A stretch of DNA of 64,000 nt from Mucilaginibacter tolerans (GTDB lineage: Bacteria; Bacteroidota; Bacteroidia; Sphingobacteriales; Sphingobacteriaceae). The position numbers and the translations under genes are program-made. Below are positions 45,884-55,032 of the stretch, piece by piece (the stretch's first letter is position 1; every line of letters begins with the position of its first letter). The stretch is from assembly GCF_030519375.1 (NCBI RefSeq), contig NZ_JAUMKB010000007.1, forward strand, positions 209,533-273,532, read 5' to 3'. Under the pieces are notes generated by a model. The model was not told the DNA's origin. It did not search any database and was given only the letters and a program-made list of their open reading frames with translations.

Positions 45884-46612
45884 ATGAAAAGGCCCCTAAT
45901 TATTATAACGGCAATATTAGCTGTTCTTTATGCTTGTACGCACGATGTGATTAAACCTTCAGGTTCCTCTACCTCCTCATCAGGAACCGGAACAACTTCG
46001 GGAACGGGCACTGGCACCGGGAACGGTTCAGGAAACGGTTCAGGAACATCTTCAGTCTGTTTTCAAACGGATGTACTCCCCTTATTTCAAACGTATTGTG
46101 CCAGTACAGGATGCCATGATGCGGGTACTGCACAGGAAGGCCTGGTATTAACTAACTATGCTAATATCATGAAGGGTATTTCTGCCAATAACCCTAATGA
46201 TAGCAAATATTATAACGTTATTTCTGATGGCTCAATGCCACCACGGAATTCGCCAAAATTATCAGCCGCCCAAGTAGCAACAATACTCAAATGGATCAAT
46301 CAGGGCGCCACGAACAATACTTGCACAGTTGCAACATGTGATACTACCAAAACTACGTATACCAATGGTGTCTCTCAAATCTTCGCCACCTATTGTAACG
46401 GTTGTCATGGCGTCGCACCAGGTTCGGGAGGGGTTGTTCTAAGCGATTATGCCAGCGCCAAAACAGCGGGCACTACTATGAAGGTTAATTTTCTGAATGC
46501 GATAAACTATACCTCTACAACCAGTGCAATGAATATGCCCCAATCGGGCAAATTACCTGATTGCCAAATCACCCAGATAACTAAATGGATCAATAACGGA
46601 TGTCCTCAATAA
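45884..46612 (+). CDS. Haem-binding lipoprotein with CX4CH and CX2CH motifs
   Basis: 242 residues. Lipobox LYACT, a Ser/Gly/Thr-rich linker (about 25-57), then two cytochrome-like units. Unit 1 has Cys72-x4-Cys77-His78 (CASTGCH, two residues longer than the CX2CH norm) in the pattern FQTYCxxxxCHDAG; unit 2 has Cys171-x2-Cys174-His175 (CNGCHG). Both continue with a GLVLTNYAN/GVVLSDYAS segment, an MPP or MPQ distal-Met loop and a KWINxG end, which is how Bacteroidota c-type cytochrome domain lipoproteins look. Likely carries electrons at the periplasmic face. First gene of a five-gene run (spacings 7, 17, 2 and 13 bp). Confidence 0.8.
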   Translation: MKRPLIIITAILAVLYACTHDVIKPSGSSTSSSGTGTTSGTGTGTGNGSGNGSGTSSVCFQTDVLPLFQTYCASTGCHDAGTAQEGLVLTNYANIMKGISANNPNDSKYYNVISDGSMPPRNSPKLSAAQVATILKWINQGATNNTCTVATCDTTKTTYTNGVSQIFATYCNGCHGVAPGSGGVVLSDYASAKTAGTTMKVNFLNAINYTSTTSAMNMPQSGKLPDCQITQITKWINNGCPQ

Positions 46613-46619
46613 ACAGATC

Positions 46620-46994
46620 ATGAAAGCGTTGCAATATATTTCCGTCATGTTGATTGTGATACTGGTAGTAACGGGTTGCTATTATGATCACGCCGATTTA
46701 GTATACCCGCAGCCCACCAATTGCTTGGTAAGCAATATAACATACAGTTCCAGTGTGGTAGGCATACTTCAAACAAATTGTTACAGTTGCCACAGCGGCT
46801 CAGCATCAGCTGGTGGTGGTATTAAACTCGATAATTATACCTCATTAAAAATTTATGTCACCAACGGCCAATTGATGAATTCTATTAATCACACCGGTGG
46901 TATCCCTGCAATGCCCTTAAGTGGGTCGCAGCTATCTGCCTGTGATATCTTAACTATAAAAACCTGGATAAATAATGGTACCCCTAATAACTAA
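46620..46994 (+). CDS. Small c-type cytochrome-like lipoprotein
   Basis: 124 residues, lipobox VVTGC, one CX2CH motif (CYSCH, residues about 54-58), then GGGIKLDNYTSL, an MPLSG loop (possible distal Met) and KTWINNGTP. It is a one-unit version of the upstream protein and probably a mono-haem partner. Start ATG is 8 bp after the stop of the previous gene. Confidence 0.82.
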   Translation: MKALQYISVMLIVILVVTGCYYDHADLVYPQPTNCLVSNITYSSSVVGILQTNCYSCHSGSASAGGGIKLDNYTSLKIYVTNGQLMNSINHTGGIPAMPLSGSQLSACDILTIKTWINNGTPNN

Positions 46995-47011
46995 TTAAAA
47001 AACGCAAAACA

Positions 47012-47554
47012 ATGAAAAAGGCAATCTTATCTCTTATCTTATTTTCGGGCATGTGTTTTCAACTGCATGCTCAAAAGATATATTCTACTAAAACGGGGCA
47101 GATCAAGTTTAACGCGAGCAGTCCGCTCGAAAAAGTAGCCGCAGTGAATGACCAGGTAGACAGTAAAATGGTTGATAAAACCGGCCAGATAGTTTTTAGT
47201 GTCCTAATCAAGAGTTTCAGGTTTGAAAACCAGTTGATGGAGGATCATTTCAACGAGAACTATATGGAAAGCTCGAAATTCCCAAAGGCTGAGTTCAGAG
47301 GATATATAACCAATGCATCGACTCTGAATTTTGCAAAAGATGGGAAGTATCCTGTAAATTTTGATGGCACCCTCACCATTCATGGCGTTCAGCAAAAGGT
47401 GACGGCAAGTGGTATCATGGCGATAGAAGGCGCCAAGCCAACGATAAGCGGTTTGTTCAAAGTCAAAATAAAGGACTATGGCATAACCGGCTCTTATATT
47501 GGAAATAAAATTGCCGATGAGGCTGAAATATCTGTCAACTGTAAATATGAATAG
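47012..47554 (+). CDS. YceI family protein, periplasmic
   Basis: 180 residues, signal peptide ending LHAQ. The lipocalin-like YceI fold is shown by TGQIKFNASSPLEKVAAVN, VLIKSFRFENQLMEDHFNENYMES, FPKAEFRGYI, VNFDGTLTIHGVQQKV and FKVKIKDYGI. YceI proteins bind polyisoprenoid or quinone-like lipids, which suits a neighbourhood of cytochrome-like proteins. Third in the operon; the next gene starts 2 bp after its stop. Confidence 0.92.
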   Translation: MKKAILSLILFSGMCFQLHAQKIYSTKTGQIKFNASSPLEKVAAVNDQVDSKMVDKTGQIVFSVLIKSFRFENQLMEDHFNENYMESSKFPKAEFRGYITNASTLNFAKDGKYPVNFDGTLTIHGVQQKVTASGIMAIEGAKPTISGLFKVKIKDYGITGSYIGNKIADEAEISVNCKYE

Positions 47555-47556
47555 TA

Positions 47557-48489
47557 ATGAAACTGTTTGTACGCATGATAAGGTTTCAAGGAGGCCTTAT
47601 TGCACTGTTGATAGGTATTTGTGCAACTGCATTTAAAGCTAACGCTCAGAACGTTGACCTTTTCAAAATGCAAGATGAGCAAAACAAAAAGGATGCTAAA
47701 GAGAAGACAGATATTACTACATCTATTTTTAAAACAACCAGGCTGATTAATGGTCAGTCGATAGAAAACACAGGTGCCGGCATTTTAGATCTTAAAATAT
47801 CACACCGTTTTGGGACGGTCAATAGCGGAGCTTACAATTTTTATGGGCTCGATCAGGCGTCTATGCGCATTGGGTTGGATTATGGTATTACTGATCGTTT
47901 GGAAATAGGTGTAGGAAGGAGCACTTATAATAAGGAATTTGACGGTTTCTTTAAGCTCAGGATACTAAGGCAGTCGACGGGGAAAGTAAATATGCCAATT
48001 TCTATCAGCATAGCTTCAACTGCTATGCTAAGTACGATAAAAGGGCCATCGGTATCTTACCCGATAAATTTTTCTGATCATTTGAATTTTGCCAACCAGG
48101 TATTAATAGCAAGGAAATTTGGCGATTACTTTTCGTTTCAGCTAACGCCAACTATGGTGCATTACAATATTGTGGCCACCAAGGCTATTCCTAACGATCT
48201 GTATTCGTTAGGTACTGGTTTTCGTTTGCGTTTGTCGAAAAGGGTCAATCTGACGGGCGAATATTATTATCAGCAGCACCCTTTGCAGGGATATCATAAC
48301 CCGGTATCGCTTGGGTTTGATATCGAAACCGGCGGACATGTGTTCCAGTTGCATTTTACCAATTCGACCGGAATAAACGAGAGAAGCTTTATTACACAGA
48401 CAGATGGCCGCTGGCAAAACGGCGCAGTTCATTTTGGCTTCAATATATCAAGGGTATTTACCATAGTTAAACGTAAGAGTGTTAAGTAA
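47557..48489 (+). CDS. DUF5777 family beta-barrel protein
   Basis: 310 residues. Signal sequence (about 1-30, ANAQ), a charged stretch (MQDEQNKKDAKEKTD), then barrel strands: ILDLKISHRFGTVN, MRIGLDYGITDRLEIGVGRSTYNKEFDGF, FQLTPTMVHYN, YSLGTGFRLRLSKRVNLTGEYYYQ, VFQLHFTNSTGINERSFI. This is the DUF5777 barrel, an outer-membrane protein of unknown function that is commonly encoded beside YceI. Ends without a final aromatic residue. Confidence 0.85.
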   Translation: MKLFVRMIRFQGGLIALLIGICATAFKANAQNVDLFKMQDEQNKKDAKEKTDITTSIFKTTRLINGQSIENTGAGILDLKISHRFGTVNSGAYNFYGLDQASMRIGLDYGITDRLEIGVGRSTYNKEFDGFFKLRILRQSTGKVNMPISISIASTAMLSTIKGPSVSYPINFSDHLNFANQVLIARKFGDYFSFQLTPTMVHYNIVATKAIPNDLYSLGTGFRLRLSKRVNLTGEYYYQQHPLQGYHNPVSLGFDIETGGHVFQLHFTNSTGINERSFITQTDGRWQNGAVHFGFNISRVFTIVKRKSVK

Positions 48490-48502
48490 AGAAAAATAGG
48501 TT

Positions 48503-48925
48503 ATGAAAAATAAGATCGTTTGGGCGCTGATTATAGTGGTGGTGTTGGGAGTAGTAAATATTTGGTATTACGTATTTCAGTATTCAAAAACACATCACCG
48601 GGATGTAGCAAATGAGGTGGCGACGTTAGTTACTTCAGCACAATTAGTTAAGGATTTTCAATCGGATGAGAAAGCGGCTAATGTTAAATACCTGAATAAA
48701 GCCATTGAAGTAAAAGGGGAATTGCTACAGGAGAATAAAGATCAGTCGGGCAATATTACGCTGACATTAAAAAGCGGGGACCCGTTTAGCAATATTTTCT
48801 GTACGTTGCAACCTGGCTTGCCACTGCCTGTTAAGGGATCGGTAATAGTTGTAAAAGGGGTTTGCACAGGTTTTTTGAGTGATGTGGTATTAAACAACGC
48901 TATTGTTGTCAAGTCTGTTGAATAA
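48503..48925 (+). CDS. Membrane-anchored OB-fold (tRNA_anti-like) protein
   Basis: 140 residues: one N-terminal helix (KIVWALIIVVVLGVVNIWYYVF) and a periplasmic part with an OB-like barrel (AIEVKGELLQENKDQSGN, ITLTLKSGDPF, GSVIVVKGVCTGFLSDVVLNNAIVV). This fits the tRNA_anti-like family found in Bacteroidota, often last in a YceI/DUF5777 operon. No nucleic-acid role can be claimed for a periplasmic domain. Ends in the shared hairpin terminator. Confidence 0.8.
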   Translation: MKNKIVWALIIVVVLGVVNIWYYVFQYSKTHHRDVANEVATLVTSAQLVKDFQSDEKAANVKYLNKAIEVKGELLQENKDQSGNITLTLKSGDPFSNIFCTLQPGLPLPVKGSVIVVKGVCTGFLSDVVLNNAIVVKSVE

Positions 48926-48961
48926 ATAATAAACCCGGCATAGCCGGGTTTATTATTTATT
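48921..48961. terminator. Bidirectional terminator between OB-fold gene and RidA-like gene
   Basis: Perfect 19-bp inverted repeat (48921-48939 and 48943-48961) with a 3-base loop and core ACCCGGC. It overlaps the stop codon of the plus-strand gene and lies 7 bp past the minus-strand gene's stop. Confidence 0.85.
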
Positions 48962-48968
48962 CTGAACT

Positions 48969-49442
48969 TTATTTCTTATTTGGAATTATAGCAGTTGCTT
49001 CAATTTCTACCAATATATCATCCCTGAATAGCTTACTAACCTGAACTAGTGTACTAGCAGGGGGATTTTTTATGTTTATAAATTTATCCCTGACTGATCT
49101 TAAAGTTTGAATCTGGTTGACATCAAGAATATAAAATCCCAGCTTAACAACATTGTCCATTTTTCCGCCGGCATTTTCAACTATATTTTTGATGTTCTGA
49201 AATGCTTGTTCTGCTTGTTTTCCAAAATCCCCTTTCCCAACAAGGTTGCCTTGGTTGTCAATAGCCACTTGTCCCGAAATGATCATCATCCTGCAAGTAC
49301 CCAGATCAACCTCTACGGCATGCGAATAGCCTTTTGGCGCGGATACTGAAGATGGGTTGAGAAATTTCACCAGTGAAGTATTATTCTGTGAAAATACCAG
49401 CGTCGTAATAAATAACAAAGGTAGAAACAGAAGCTTTTTCAT
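48969..49442 (-). CDS. Exported RidA/YjgF-like protein
   Basis: 157 residues with a signal peptide ending VFSQ, unlike the cytosolic RidA of most bacteria. The trimeric YjgF fold is evident: KGYSHAVEVDLG, MMIISGQVAID, FGKQAEQAFQNIKNIVENAGGKMDNVVKLGFYI and PPASTLVQVSKLF. In active RidA an Arg lies in the PxRS motif of the imine-binding site; here the motif reads PAST, with Ser in the Arg position. So deaminase activity is doubtful and a different periplasmic role is likely. Confidence 0.88.
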   Translation of the reverse strand: MKKLLFLPLLFITTLVFSQNNTSLVKFLNPSSVSAPKGYSHAVEVDLGTCRMMIISGQVAIDNQGNLVGKGDFGKQAEQAFQNIKNIVENAGGKMDNVVKLGFYILDVNQIQTLRSVRDKFINIKNPPASTLVQVSKLFRDDILVEIEATAIIPNKK

Positions 49443-49483
49443 TTGTAATGCTATTAAGGTTTAACAAACATCTCAGCTCAAAA

Positions 49484-49942
49484 TTATTTCACCAATTTTT
49501 TTAACGCTGTTACGAATCCTGAATGTAATCCTTCATGAAAAGGCAGAAAAGTGATTGCGTCATCAATATTTGTAAATTCTACCCCGTATCTTACTGTCCA
49601 TGCAGTATAATTACCAAATACACCACTATTATAATCGTCTTCTAATTGATCGAGGGTTGCGAACAAGAGGGTTTTGATGTTTTCTATTTCGGCTTCGCTG
49701 AGCGGTTCCCCAGGTTTGGTACCTGATTTAAAGGTATTGATAAAACCTTCATCTAACCGCGGAGCCAACCCGGCCCTGATATAACATACGCCTTGTTGCG
49801 CGGCTACCAAATGGCCCAGGTTCCAGATGATATTGTTATTAAAGCCTTCAGGGATTTTGTTAAGCTGTTCGGTAGTAAGGTCTTTTAAATGGTCGAGCAG
49901 AAATGCCCTGGTCTTTCTGATGATTTCAATTTGTTTGGTCAT
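49484..49942 (-). CDS. DinB family protein
   Basis: 152 residues from ATG 49942 (MTKQIEIIRK); seven more residues are possible from an upstream start at 49963. The four-helix DinB/YfiT bundle has metal-site candidates His in WNLGHLVAAQ and the HEGLHSG pair near the C terminus. Such proteins act as thiol-S-transferases or metal-dependent hydrolases. No partner can be named. 42 bp upstream of the exported RidA-like gene on the same strand. Confidence 0.88.
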   Translation of the reverse strand: MTKQIEIIRKTRAFLLDHLKDLTTEQLNKIPEGFNNNIIWNLGHLVAAQQGVCYIRAGLAPRLDEGFINTFKSGTKPGEPLSEAEIENIKTLLFATLDQLEDDYNSGVFGNYTAWTVRYGVEFTNIDDAITFLPFHEGLHSGFVTALKKLVK

Positions 49943-50016
49943 GGTGCGTAAATATAGATTCATTTCTAATTATTATCAATAAATTAGCCCGTCAACCAAT
50001 TTGCCGGATCATTCCC

Positions 50017-52185
50017 ATGACAACCTGTACAAAAGCAATTGCCTGCTTATTCGCTTCTGCTGCGCTGTTTAGTTCCTGTAAAAATCACCCTACCGGGGAT
50101 GATTCCGGGTGGCGGGTTTATGGCGGATCAAAAAAGTCGCAACGCTATTCATCGCTTACGCAGATCGATATAGACAATGTGAAGCAACTGCAGGTAGCAT
50201 GGGTTTATCATACTAACGATGCGGATATGAAGGCGCATTCGCAAATACAGTGTAATCCGATAATGGTGAATGGATTGCTTTATGGCACTACGCCTAAACT
50301 GCGTTTGTTCGCTCTCGATGCGGCTACGGGCAAACAGAAATGGATATTTAACCCGGCAGGAAATACCAATGCAACGCCCTCGAATTTTGGGATGAACAAC
50401 AACCGGGGTGTTACCTATTGGGAGGATGGGGATGACAAGCGTATTCTATATTGCGCCGGATCAAATATTTATACGGTGAATGCAGAGACAGGGGAGCTGA
50501 TCACAAGCTTTGGTAACGAAGGTAAAATTGATCTGCATAATGATCTCGGTCGGGATGCAAAAGATATGTACGTGACGGCTACTTCGCCGGGAGTTATTTA
50601 TAAGGACATTTACATTATCGGTAGCCGTGTAAATGAGACTGCGGATGCCGCACCGGGGCACATACGGGCATACGATGTTCGTACGGGTAAACTGAAATGG
50701 ATATTCCATACCATACCCTATCCCGGTGAATTTGGATATGATACCTGGAAAGATACTGCAGCCTACAAACACATCGGTTCGGCAAACAGCTGGACAGGCT
50801 TTAGCCTGGATGAAAAAACAGGCGTGCTTTTTGCACCTACAGGCTCCGCGGCCTACGATTTTTATGGCGGTAAACGTAAAGGGGCTGGACTATTTGCAAA
50901 CTGCTTACTGGCTATTGATGCATCAACTGGCAAATTGAAATGGCACTACCAGGTGATCCATCACGACATATGGGATAAAGATTTGCCTGCGGCACCTGTT
51001 TTGGTGACTGTTAAACACGATGGAAAAGATGTTGATGCCGTAGCACAACCTACCAAGCACGGATTCGTTTTTTTGCTTGACCGTGCTACGGGTAAACCGC
51101 TGTTTCCTGTAAAAGAGACGCCAGTTGAAACTAAATCAGAGCTGATAGGTGAGCAGCCATGGCCTACACAGCCGATACCAAGTTTACCTGTACCTTATGC
51201 GAGGCAAACCTTAACCGAAAAGGATATTAACCCATATTTATCCGATAGCTCAAAAGCTGAGGTTTTGAAAAGATTGAAGACCTATCGCTATGGGAATATG
51301 TTCTTGCCGCCGGGCAAAATTCCTTCGCTTATTTTTCCAGGTTTTGATGGCGGCGCTGAGTGGGGAGGGCCTGCATTTGATCCATCTACGGGTATAATCT
51401 ATATCAACGCCAACGAAATGGCCTGGGTGATGACAATGATCGATGCCAAACAGGACATTCCAAAATCGGAGACGTTTAACATGGCGGGGCAGCGACTGTT
51501 TACCAATAACTGCATGGGCTGCCATGGGCAGGACAGAAAGGGAACAGGTAATTATCCATCGCTCATCAATGTCGGCTTAAAATATAAAGACCAGCAAATA
51601 AGTGACCTGCTGCAATCGGGTAGGCGTATGATGCCATCTTTTAAACAATTGAGCGACCCAGAGCGACAAGCCATTATATCCTATATTACTGAAAATAAAA
51701 AGAACGGTATCAAAGCTTTCGTGGCTGTTCATAAACAGGTTGATCCATACATGGATATTCCGTATCAGATGACTGGCTATAACAAGTTTCTGTCAAAAGA
51801 AGGTTATCCGGTTATTTCTCCGCCCTGGGGCACACTGAACGCCATCGACCTGAACACCGGCAAAATGGTTTGGCGTATCCCGTTGGGTAATGACCCTGTT
51901 TTTGAGAAAGTCGCCAAAACACCTACAGGAACGGAAAATTATGGCGGTCCGGTTGTGACAGCAGGTGGATTGGTATTTATTGCGGCAAGCAAGGATGGTA
52001 AGATTAGAGCATTTGATAAAAGGAACGGCAAGGTGCTTTGGGAAGCTAAACTGCCCGCACCGGGTTTTGCTACGCCATCTGTTTATGAGATAGGCGGTAA
52101 AGAATATTTAGTGATTGCATGTGGCGGGGGTAAGCTCGGTACACAATCCGGCGATTCCTACGTAGCATTCGCATTGCCGGATTAA
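50017..52185 (+). CDS. PQQ-dependent dehydrogenase with inserted haem c domain
   Basis: 722 residues, lipoprotein-type signal (LFSSC). An eight-bladed propeller of the glucose/quinate dehydrogenase class: VYGGSKKSQRYSSLTQI, VTYWEDG, DFYGGKRKGAGLFANCLLAIDASTGKLKWHYQ, HHDIWDKDLPAAP. A cytochrome c domain is inserted before the last blades: CMGCHGQ (Cys499, Cys502, His503) followed by a candidate Met ligand in SGRRMMPSFKQLSD. The chain then returns to the propeller (NYGGPVVTAGGLVFIAAS, ATPSVYEIGGKEYLVIACGGG). It would oxidise a sugar or alcohol in the periplasm and pass electrons to the haem. No PQQ synthesis genes are in the window, so the cofactor must come from elsewhere. Confidence 0.9.
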   Translation: MTTCTKAIACLFASAALFSSCKNHPTGDDSGWRVYGGSKKSQRYSSLTQIDIDNVKQLQVAWVYHTNDADMKAHSQIQCNPIMVNGLLYGTTPKLRLFALDAATGKQKWIFNPAGNTNATPSNFGMNNNRGVTYWEDGDDKRILYCAGSNIYTVNAETGELITSFGNEGKIDLHNDLGRDAKDMYVTATSPGVIYKDIYIIGSRVNETADAAPGHIRAYDVRTGKLKWIFHTIPYPGEFGYDTWKDTAAYKHIGSANSWTGFSLDEKTGVLFAPTGSAAYDFYGGKRKGAGLFANCLLAIDASTGKLKWHYQVIHHDIWDKDLPAAPVLVTVKHDGKDVDAVAQPTKHGFVFLLDRATGKPLFPVKETPVETKSELIGEQPWPTQPIPSLPVPYARQTLTEKDINPYLSDSSKAEVLKRLKTYRYGNMFLPPGKIPSLIFPGFDGGAEWGGPAFDPSTGIIYINANEMAWVMTMIDAKQDIPKSETFNMAGQRLFTNNCMGCHGQDRKGTGNYPSLINVGLKYKDQQISDLLQSGRRMMPSFKQLSDPERQAIISYITENKKNGIKAFVAVHKQVDPYMDIPYQMTGYNKFLSKEGYPVISPPWGTLNAIDLNTGKMVWRIPLGNDPVFEKVAKTPTGTENYGGPVVTAGGLVFIAASKDGKIRAFDKRNGKVLWEAKLPAPGFATPSVYEIGGKEYLVIACGGGKLGTQSGDSYVAFALPD

Positions 52186-52237
52186 TTATAATTTGATTAG
52201 AAAATGTGCTTTAAGTACCGGTAGGCGCAATGGCTAA

Positions 52238-52245
52238 TAATTTTG
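52238..52245 (+). promoter_or_regulatory. -7-like box of the GT39 gene
   Basis: TAATTTTG, 29 bp before the ATG at 52275, with no clear -33 partner. Confidence 0.3.
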
Positions 52246-52274
52246 CCTAAATTCGCGCCATCAATCTACACTTG

Positions 52275-53993
52275 ATGCAGTTGTCCTATAATAATTCGCC
52301 GGAAAAATCTCAAAAAGCCATCTGGTATTTTTTATTGCTTTGGACGATCTTCAATGCTACCCAGGCTTACACATTAGAGGTTCATGCCGATGAGGCTTAT
52401 TACTGGCTTTATTCCCGTTTTTTAGACTGGGGTTATTTTGACCACCCACCAATGGTGGCCATCTTTATCCGTATTGGTGATAGCTTGTGGCACAGTGAGT
52501 TTGGTATCCGCTTGATGACGGTGCTGTCCAGTACTTTATCTTTGTATATTTTTTGGCTTATCGCAAAAAAATATGAGGTTGAAGCCAAATGGTTTATCCT
52601 GGTGGTGTCAGGCATATTTATTTTCCATCAATATGGTTTTACCACTACACCTGATGCACCTTTGTTCCTGTTTACGGTGCTGTTCTATTATATCTATCAG
52701 AAATATATTGATGAGGATAAATTAACGTGGGCATTGTGCTTGGGAGTTATCATTGCGTGCTTGCTTTATAGCAAGTATCACGGGATATTGCTGGTCGGAT
52801 TTACAGTGCTATCGAATATAAAACTACTCAAACGCTGGACTTTCTGGCTCATCGCCGGGCTAGCGGTGATACTATATATCCCGCATATTTTATGGCAGAT
52901 TGATCATGGCTATCCATCCGTTAATTATCACCTGTACGAACAATCAACCTATCATTACCAGTTCTCACAAACGTCGACATACTTCCCCGGACAGCTTTTA
53001 ATGGCTGGGCCAATCATCGGCGCATTCCTGTTTTATTATGGCTTCAAGGCTCGTATTAAAGATGCTTTTATCCGGGCATTAATGGTGAACGCGGTCTTTA
53101 CTTTTCTTTTCTTTTTGTCGAGCAGCTTTAAAGGAGAAGTACAGCCACAGTGGACGCTTATCGCTTTTGCACCACTTGTACTACTGGTACTGATTCAATT
53201 TAAACAAGCGAACAACTGGAGGCAATGGTTTCAATGGGTGGCTATTGTTAACCTGGTATTTATTGTTGCGCTGAGAGTGATGCTGATGACCGCTTCTCCG
53301 CTGATACGGAAAGTGGGGCAACTGAAAAGCCTTTTTGGTTTTAAGCAATGGGCGTATGCTATAAAACAGAAAGTCGGCGATAATTATGTGATACTGAATG
53401 ACGGTTTTCAGAATGCTGCCAAGTACGATTTTTATAATAATACCACCAAAGGGTTTGCTTATGACGAGCGTTATTACCGTTTAACCCAGTTTGATATATG
53501 GCCCATTGAAGAGGGGATGCAGCACAAGAAGGCTTATTGGCTTACTAAAGGCCCGGTGAAAGGTGTTACCACAGATACATTGAACACTTCGGGCGGCAAA
53601 TGGTATGGCGGATGGGTGGATGAGGTACGCACCTATCAGAAAGTAAAGGTAGAGTTGCCTTCTCCTAAGATCAACGCGAAGCCCGGTGAACAGATCATTT
53701 TCGATCTGGATATCACTAATCCATATCCTTATACAATAAATTTCAGCAATTCAGGTTATCTGCATCAGTTAAGTTTTGAAGCTTGTTTGTTTAAGGAAGC
53801 AAACATTATACAGGTTCAGGAAGCTGGTGATGATTTTTATGAATTGACATTGAAACCACAGGAAACCAGGCATTATAAATTTAAATTTGTCGCGCCGGAA
53901 CAAAAGGGGGAATATACGGTCATGTTCTCTTTTCGGACCGACCCTTTCCTGGGCAGCAAGAACAGCCGGATAATTAGTTTAACTATTGAATAG
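52275..53993 (+). CDS. Family 39 glycosyltransferase (ArnT/PMT-like)
   Basis: 572 residues from ATG 52275 (a TTG lies 3 bp before). Polytopic GT-C enzyme: VHADEAYYWLYSRFLDWGYFDHPPMVA holds the acidic DE motif in the first periplasmic loop, with FTTTPDAPLFLF and LYSKYHGILLVG following. About ten helices, then a soluble C-terminal domain (about 430-572) with beta-strands. It would move a sugar from a polyprenyl-phosphate carrier to lipid A, a protein or a glycan; the acceptor is not known. Its stop is 7 bp before the start of the barrel gene. Confidence 0.88.
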   Translation: MQLSYNNSPEKSQKAIWYFLLLWTIFNATQAYTLEVHADEAYYWLYSRFLDWGYFDHPPMVAIFIRIGDSLWHSEFGIRLMTVLSSTLSLYIFWLIAKKYEVEAKWFILVVSGIFIFHQYGFTTTPDAPLFLFTVLFYYIYQKYIDEDKLTWALCLGVIIACLLYSKYHGILLVGFTVLSNIKLLKRWTFWLIAGLAVILYIPHILWQIDHGYPSVNYHLYEQSTYHYQFSQTSTYFPGQLLMAGPIIGAFLFYYGFKARIKDAFIRALMVNAVFTFLFFLSSSFKGEVQPQWTLIAFAPLVLLVLIQFKQANNWRQWFQWVAIVNLVFIVALRVMLMTASPLIRKVGQLKSLFGFKQWAYAIKQKVGDNYVILNDGFQNAAKYDFYNNTTKGFAYDERYYRLTQFDIWPIEEGMQHKKAYWLTKGPVKGVTTDTLNTSGGKWYGGWVDEVRTYQKVKVELPSPKINAKPGEQIIFDLDITNPYPYTINFSNSGYLHQLSFEACLFKEANIIQVQEAGDDFYELTLKPQETRHYKFKFVAPEQKGEYTVMFSFRTDPFLGSKNSRIISLTIE

Positions 53994-54000
53994 CTATCAC

Positions 54001-55029
54001 ATGATAAAAAAGCTCTACCTCTTAATTTTCCTTTCTTTACTTGGCTGTGGTGTTACCATGGCCCAGACAACACTTGACGTTAATTTTAGCGGATTGGGTT
54101 TCCTTGATAACAGGGAGTACAAGGATTTTGTATCGCGTTCGCGTACTTATTCAGGTACACGCACCGCGCTTGATTTCGGGTTGAATATTGATACAATTAA
54201 CAGCTTTGTGGTGGGAGCCAATGCTATACATGAGTTTGGTGCAATACCTTATTTTTTAAAGGTGAACCCGATTGCCTACTATAGTTTTCATAACAAAAAC
54301 TGGCTGTTCAATGCAGGTGAGTTCTCGAGAACCGGATTGATCGATAATTACCCCAGAGCATTACTGAATGATACGTTACAATACTACCGCCCTAATATCG
54401 AAGGTTTGTTTTTGCGTTTCCTGAACAATAAGAAAAACTTTACCGAAACCATGTGGATTGACTGGGTAAGCCGCCAAACAGATACCCAACGCGAGGAGTT
54501 TTTGATCGGATTGGAAGGTAAATACAGACCCAATCCATTTGGCCCATTCTATATCTCCCATTATTTTGTGCTGCTGCATGATGCCGGCGCAGCCATATTA
54601 ACTCCGAACGATCATATTCAGGATAACGGCGGTGCACAGGTAAGGTTAGGCCTCGATTTTAGCCATAAGACAGTGCTGGATTCATTAACGATTGAAGCAG
54701 GGGGTATGGTGTCCTTAGACAGAACAAGAGGTGTCGATCAATTACAATCGCCAAAAGGATTTGTAGCAACCGCTTATTTAAGCTATTGGCGTGTAGCTGT
54801 ATTTAATGAATTTTATGCTGGTCAGGGCAGCCACACAATGTTTGGCGATTCTTTTTATGAGAAGAAGTTTTATAACCGTGCAGATTTCATCATCACCCCG
54901 TTTGTGGCTAAAGGGCTTAAAGGGCAATTCGTCTTCACCATGCATAAAACACCCGGTTTTACCAGTAACCAGGAAGCTTTTAGGGTGACTTATGATTTGG
55001 GAAGACGAAAGATTGCAACTTTCAATTAA
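54001..55029 (+). CDS. Putative outer-membrane protein, barrel-like
   Basis: 342 residues from ATG 54001 (the frame opens with TTG at 53986 inside the GT39 gene). Signal sequence MIKKLYLLIFLSLLG ending TMAQ. Strands alternate in FLIGLEGKYRPNPFGPFYISHYF, VRLGLDFSHKTVLDSL, TAYLSYWRVAVFNEFYAG and ITPFVAKGLKGQFVFTMHKT. I do not recognise the family. Because it follows the GT39 gene closely it may be in the same transcript and part of a glycan or envelope function; this is inference. A perfect 29-bp hairpin starts 4 bp after its stop. Confidence 0.7.
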   Translation: MIKKLYLLIFLSLLGCGVTMAQTTLDVNFSGLGFLDNREYKDFVSRSRTYSGTRTALDFGLNIDTINSFVVGANAIHEFGAIPYFLKVNPIAYYSFHNKNWLFNAGEFSRTGLIDNYPRALLNDTLQYYRPNIEGLFLRFLNNKKNFTETMWIDWVSRQTDTQREEFLIGLEGKYRPNPFGPFYISHYFVLLHDAGAAILTPNDHIQDNGGAQVRLGLDFSHKTVLDSLTIEAGGMVSLDRTRGVDQLQSPKGFVATAYLSYWRVAVFNEFYAGQGSHTMFGDSFYEKKFYNRADFIITPFVAKGLKGQFVFTMHKTPGFTSNQEAFRVTYDLGRRKIATFN

Positions 55030-55032
55030 GTT

